A stretch of 8,557 bases of DNA from the NCBI GenBank assembly GCA_050176585.1, contig JBFXHX010000081.1, forward strand, positions 1-8,557, read 5' to 3'. Below the pieces are notes generated by a model. The model was not told where the DNA came from and searched no databases. It was given only the letters and a program-made list of their open reading frames with translations. The stretch is from CAYYWP01 sp050176585. GTDB lineage: Bacteria; Desulfobacterota; Binatia; HRBIN30; CADEER01. This document shows positions 6,599 through 8,557 of this stretch, piece by piece. A program made the translations under genes and the position numbers. The stretch's first letter is position 1, and each line of letters opens with the position of its first letter.

Positions 6599-7279
6599 TC
6601 AGAGCGGCACCAATTCGCGGCGTACGTCGTTGTAGAAGATCTCCAGGTGTTCGGTCGAGATGGTCGCGCCGTAGATCGACTTCGGATACCCCAGGCACTG
6701 GTAGCGGCCGTTGGCCACCAGCGCTGGCGTGCGGCCGATACCGTACTGTTTGAGGCGGGCGAGGTCGGAGTCCACCGCCTGCTGCGCTTGCGGGCTTTCG
6801 AAGTCCTTTTGCCAACGGTCGACGTCGAGCCCGATGTCGCGCGCGCAGTCGCGCAGCACGTCCGTCTCCGCGATGTTGCGGCACTCGGTCAGGTGCGCGT
6901 GTTGGACGCGGTCGAAATAGTCCCAGTGGGCCGCCTGGCCGCCCTGCAGCTCCGCCGCCTTGCCGCCCAGGAGGTTCGGCATCGAGTACGGATAGTCGAA
7001 CGGTTGCGCCATCATCTTCTCGCACTGGATGCGATCGTCCTTTTCGAGCTCGCGCGCCTGCCACCAGTGGACCATGCAGATTTCCTTCTTCGCCGCTTCG
7101 CGAGACGGAAAGACCTTCAGCATCAATTCGCGCGAGCGGAAGATCGCGAACGAGCGCTGGACGACCTCCACCTCGGGGTGCTCGCGCACGAGATTCCGCA
7201 GGCGGGGAGAGACCGGGTAACACCAGCAAGACATCGCGTCGTGGAAGAACTCGATGGAGATCTTGGCTGCGTTCGCCAT
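6599..7279 (-). CDS. DsbA/FrnE/GST-kappa-like thioredoxin-fold protein with SCWC active-site motif
   Basis: A 226-residue protein without signal peptide, so probably cytosolic. It shows the DsbA-superfamily layout: first strand ISIEFFHDAM (8-16), active-site loop S17-C18-W19-C20-Y21, a central helical insert (about 55-165), and the cis-proline loop GIGRTPALVANGRYQCLG (180-197, P185) before the last strand. Relatives of the FrnE branch carry D-x-x-C-x-W-C-Y; here the first Cys position is Ser17 and the next is Cys18, giving CxC in place of CxxC. Ser17 falls where GST-kappa and 2-hydroxychromene-2-carboxylate isomerases have their catalytic Ser, so a glutathione-dependent isomerase or reductase role in aromatic metabolism is possible. 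It lies between the cytochrome c and the second flavoprotein in one operon (17 and 35 bases). It may instead serve folding or thiol maintenance. Fold is confident, reaction is not. Confidence 0.82.
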   Translation of the reverse strand: MANAAKISIEFFHDAMSCWCYPVSPRLRNLVREHPEVEVVQRSFAIFRSRELMLKVFPSREAAKKEICMVHWWQARELEKDDRIQCEKMMAQPFDYPYSMPNLLGGKAAELQGGQAAHWDYFDRVQHAHLTECRNIAETDVLRDCARDIGLDVDRWQKDFESPQAQQAVDSDLARLKQYGIGRTPALVANGRYQCLGYPKSIYGATISTEHLEIFYNDVRRELVPL

Positions 7280-7285
7280 GGCATT

Positions 7286-7292
7286 TCTCCTT
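7286..7292 (-). promoter_or_regulatory. Ribosome binding site AAGGAGA of the DsbA-like gene
   Basis: The minus strand reads AAGGAGAAATGCCATGG. The strong Shine-Dalgarno lies 7 bases from GGAG to the ATG at 7277-7279. This favours that ATG over the other ATG at 7282-7284, which is out of frame and too close. The site sits in the 17-base gap after the cytochrome c stop, so translation of the DsbA-like protein is initiated independently within the operon. Confidence 0.75.
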
Positions 7293-7296
7293 CGGT

Positions 7297-7662
7297 CTAC
7301 TGGCTCGGGGCCGACGGGTCCGCGCTTCGCAGGAACTGCACCAGCGCAGCGAGATCAGCGTCGCTCACGTCCGTCGGCCGGAACGGCGGCATCTCTATGA
7401 GCCCGTTGCGCACCACGGCCTCGATGTACACCGGGGGCAGATCGCGGCGCCCGCGGATGACCGCGAACGCGGGTCCGCGTTTGCGCATCAGGAGTTCCGT
7501 GCCGGGGTGACCGGCACCGGGATCGTGGCAGACCGCGCACTGCTCTTCGTAAACCCGGCGCCCGCGCGCCACGCCCTGGCTCTCTTGGGCTGGCGCGGGT
7601 GCCGCGCCGCCCAGGGCGAGCGCGGCGAGGGCGACCGCCGCGCGGTGGCGCGGCCGTCTCAT
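7297..7662 (-). CDS. Small periplasmic cytochrome c, likely electron-accepting subunit of the flavocytochrome
   Basis: A 121-residue class I c-type cytochrome. Residues 1-25 are a Sec signal peptide (RR-rich start, AALALGGAAPAPAQ, probable cut after AQ or APA). The mature part has one haem site C42-A-V-C-H46 and a likely axial methionine M91 in GLIEMPPF, followed by the C-terminal helix VSDADLAALVQFLRS. The small size, single haem and position match the cytochrome subunit (PchC type) of p-cresol methylhydroxylase and related 4-alkylphenol or eugenol hydroxylases, where it takes electrons from the flavoprotein and passes them to the respiratory chain. The start ATG (7660-7662) overlaps the stop of the upstream flavoprotein (ATGA), with GGAG 8 bases upstream, which implies translational coupling and supports a one-to-one complex with that flavoprotein. 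Partnering is inferred from context; the cytochrome call itself is firm. Confidence 0.92.
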   Translation of the reverse strand: MRRPRHRAAVALAALALGGAAPAPAQESQGVARGRRVYEEQCAVCHDPGAGHPGTELLMRKRGPAFAVIRGRRDLPPVYIEAVVRNGLIEMPPFRPTDVSDADLAALVQFLRSADPSAPSQ

Positions 7663-8557
7663 GGTTTCTTCTCCGCGTCGGCGCCGAGCGGCCAGATGCC
7701 ATTCTTGCCCAGGGCCAGGATGCCGTTCGGGTCCAGCGCGCGCTTGATCCGTCGCTGGAGGGTGAGGAGCGAACCATCGAACGCGTTGTAGGTCCTGGCG
7801 AGCTGATCCATGTAGGCGAGGTTCGTCCGGTATTCGCCGTAGCCCGCGGCCGCGGCTTCATCGATCAACCGGCCGAAGCACTCGGCGGCGCGCTGGCTCT
7901 GCGCGGCGTCCTGCCGGTCGAACATCAACATCACGATGTGATGCATGTCCCGCCAACCGACGACGAACTCGCCCATGTAGTCGAAGCCGTAGCGGTGACA
8001 CGTGTCGCGAATCATGCCGTACTGCTTCCACGCGTGCTCCCCGGTGGTCGGCGAGATCGGCGAGAAGTTGATGTGCCCGCCGCCGCCGACGAAGTTAAGG
8101 AGGCCGAACTCGGTCATGTTCGGAATGCCGCGCATGAGCTTGGCGCGGTACTCGAACGATACGTCTCCCTCGCGGTCATCCTCGCCGTAGAACGTCGCGC
8201 CCGGAATCGAGGCAAACGCGTCGCGCACGATCTTCCACGTGGCGTCCACGGTCTTCGGCAACCCGTAGAGGCCGGCGTAGAAGTTCCACATGCCGAGCTT
8301 CAGGTCGGACGCGATCTTCCGGCGGACGCTGTCGGGCAGTGGTCCCGCGCCCGAGTAGTGCTGGCTGCGGTTCTCGGTCACCGCCGCCTCCCACAGGAGG
8401 TCGACCGTGAAGGCCGCGTTCGGGATCACCATGTTCACCTTGAGCGGCCGGACGACCTCGATGACGCGCGGCAGATCGTCTTCCTTCGCAAAGGCGATCA
8501 TGAACGGCTTCACGACCGGCGGTTCCGGCATGAGCCAGATGCCGAGCTTGGTGACGA
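7659..8557 (-). CDS. VAO/PCMH-family flavoprotein subunit (4-alkylphenol dehydrogenase-like), 5' end outside window
   Basis: C-terminal portion (298 complete codons plus the stop) of a flavoprotein of the vanillyl-alcohol oxidase / p-cresol methylhydroxylase family, which oxidises the benzylic carbon of para-substituted phenols. The frame stays open to the window edge (VTKLGIWLMPEPP), so the FAD-binding half is missing and the ATG near 8531 is internal. Visible catalytic features: GGGGHINFSPISP, with His at 8073-8075 at the VAO flavin-linking position; FDYMGEFVVGWRDMHH, with a PCMH-like Glu and His; and GYGEYRTNLAYMD, with the phenol-binding Tyr (7830-7832) and Arg (7827-7829). His and Tyr are 81 residues apart, as I recall for VAO His422/Tyr503. 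The tail is LDPNGILALGKNGIWP. It overlaps the cytochrome c start by 4 bases. A dehydrogenase using that cytochrome is the natural reading; exact substrate (cresol, alkylphenol, eugenol, vanillyl alcohol) is not determined. Confidence 0.9.
   Translation of the reverse strand, partial: VTKLGIWLMPEPPVVKPFMIAFAKEDDLPRVIEVVRPLKVNMVIPNAAFTVDLLWEAAVTENRSQHYSGAGPLPDSVRRKIASDLKLGMWNFYAGLYGLPKTVDATWKIVRDAFASIPGATFYGEDDREGDVSFEYRAKLMRGIPNMTEFGLLNFVGGGGHINFSPISPTTGEHAWKQYGMIRDTCHRYGFDYMGEFVVGWRDMHHIVMLMFDRQDAAQSQRAAECFGRLIDEAAAAGYGEYRTNLAYMDQLARTYNAFDGSLLTLQRRIKRALDPNGILALGKNGIWPLGADAEKKP

Noticed and set aside
6564..7229. Extended N-terminus for the divergent flavoprotein reaching to 7229
   Set aside because: The extension would run through the whole DsbA-like gene in another frame and is Arg/Pro-rich without any motif. 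The ATG at 6561-6563 has a GGAG site and gives the usual family length.
6425..7510. Plus-strand open frame of about 361 codons across the DsbA-like gene
   Set aside because: It covers parts of three real minus-strand genes in antisense and shows no domain; it arises from GC-rich codon structure.
7659..8531. The ATG at 8529-8531 as the true start of the cytochrome-coupled flavoprotein
   Set aside because: The frame continues upstream to the window edge with VTKLGIWL, which matches the interior of the paralogue (VVTKMGLWL), so this Met is internal and the gene is cut by the window.
1..8557. CRISPR array, tRNA, rRNA, riboswitch or transposase
   Set aside because: No regularly spaced repeats, no cloverleaf sequence, no conserved rRNA stretch and no recognisable transposase motif were seen in any readable part of the window.

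Overview
The window is 8,557 bases of high-GC bacterial DNA. It holds seven protein-coding genes, all on the minus strand, and a 100-base run of N at 4607-4706 that marks a scaffold join. The gene families (soluble PQQ sugar dehydrogenase, p-cresol methylhydroxylase-type flavocytochrome, DsbA/FrnE-type thioredoxin-fold protein) and the lipoprotein style (Cys followed by a Gly/Asp-rich linker) suit a free-living proteobacterium, perhaps gammaproteobacterial. No marker gene fixes the taxonomy. No tRNA, rRNA, CRISPR array or recognisable transposase is visible.

Left half (1-4606), listed in window order and read right to left by the cell: a secreted PQQ-dependent aldose dehydrogenase (5-1138), a large beta-helix lipoprotein resembling GH141-type glycosidases (1347-3557), and a class I SAM methyltransferase of the trans-aconitate methyltransferase type (3822-4586). 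The gaps between them (208 and 264 bases) are too wide for a tight operon. They carry imperfect 8-base-periodic repeats and a hairpin just downstream of two stop codons. The lipoprotein and sugar dehydrogenase could together release and oxidise sugars outside the cytoplasm, but that pairing is inferred.

Middle (4587-5036): the assembly gap plus 330 bases in which I recognise no gene. A short palindrome overlaps the stop codon of the gene to its right.

Right half (5037-8557) is a compact four-gene operon transcribed right to left: a VAO/PCMH-family flavoprotein cut by the window edge, a small periplasmic cytochrome c (ATGA overlap), a DsbA/FrnE/GST-kappa-like protein (17-base gap), and a second VAO/PCMH-family flavoprotein (35-base gap). 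The first flavoprotein plus cytochrome looks like a working para-alkylphenol dehydrogenase, with the visible phenol-binding and flavin-linking residues intact. The second flavoprotein keeps the fold but has replaced nearly every catalytic position I can align. The thioredoxin-fold protein has Ser-Cys-Trp-Cys where relatives have Cys-X-X-Cys. This pairing of a canonical and a remodelled flavoprotein with an altered thiol protein is the most interesting content of the window.
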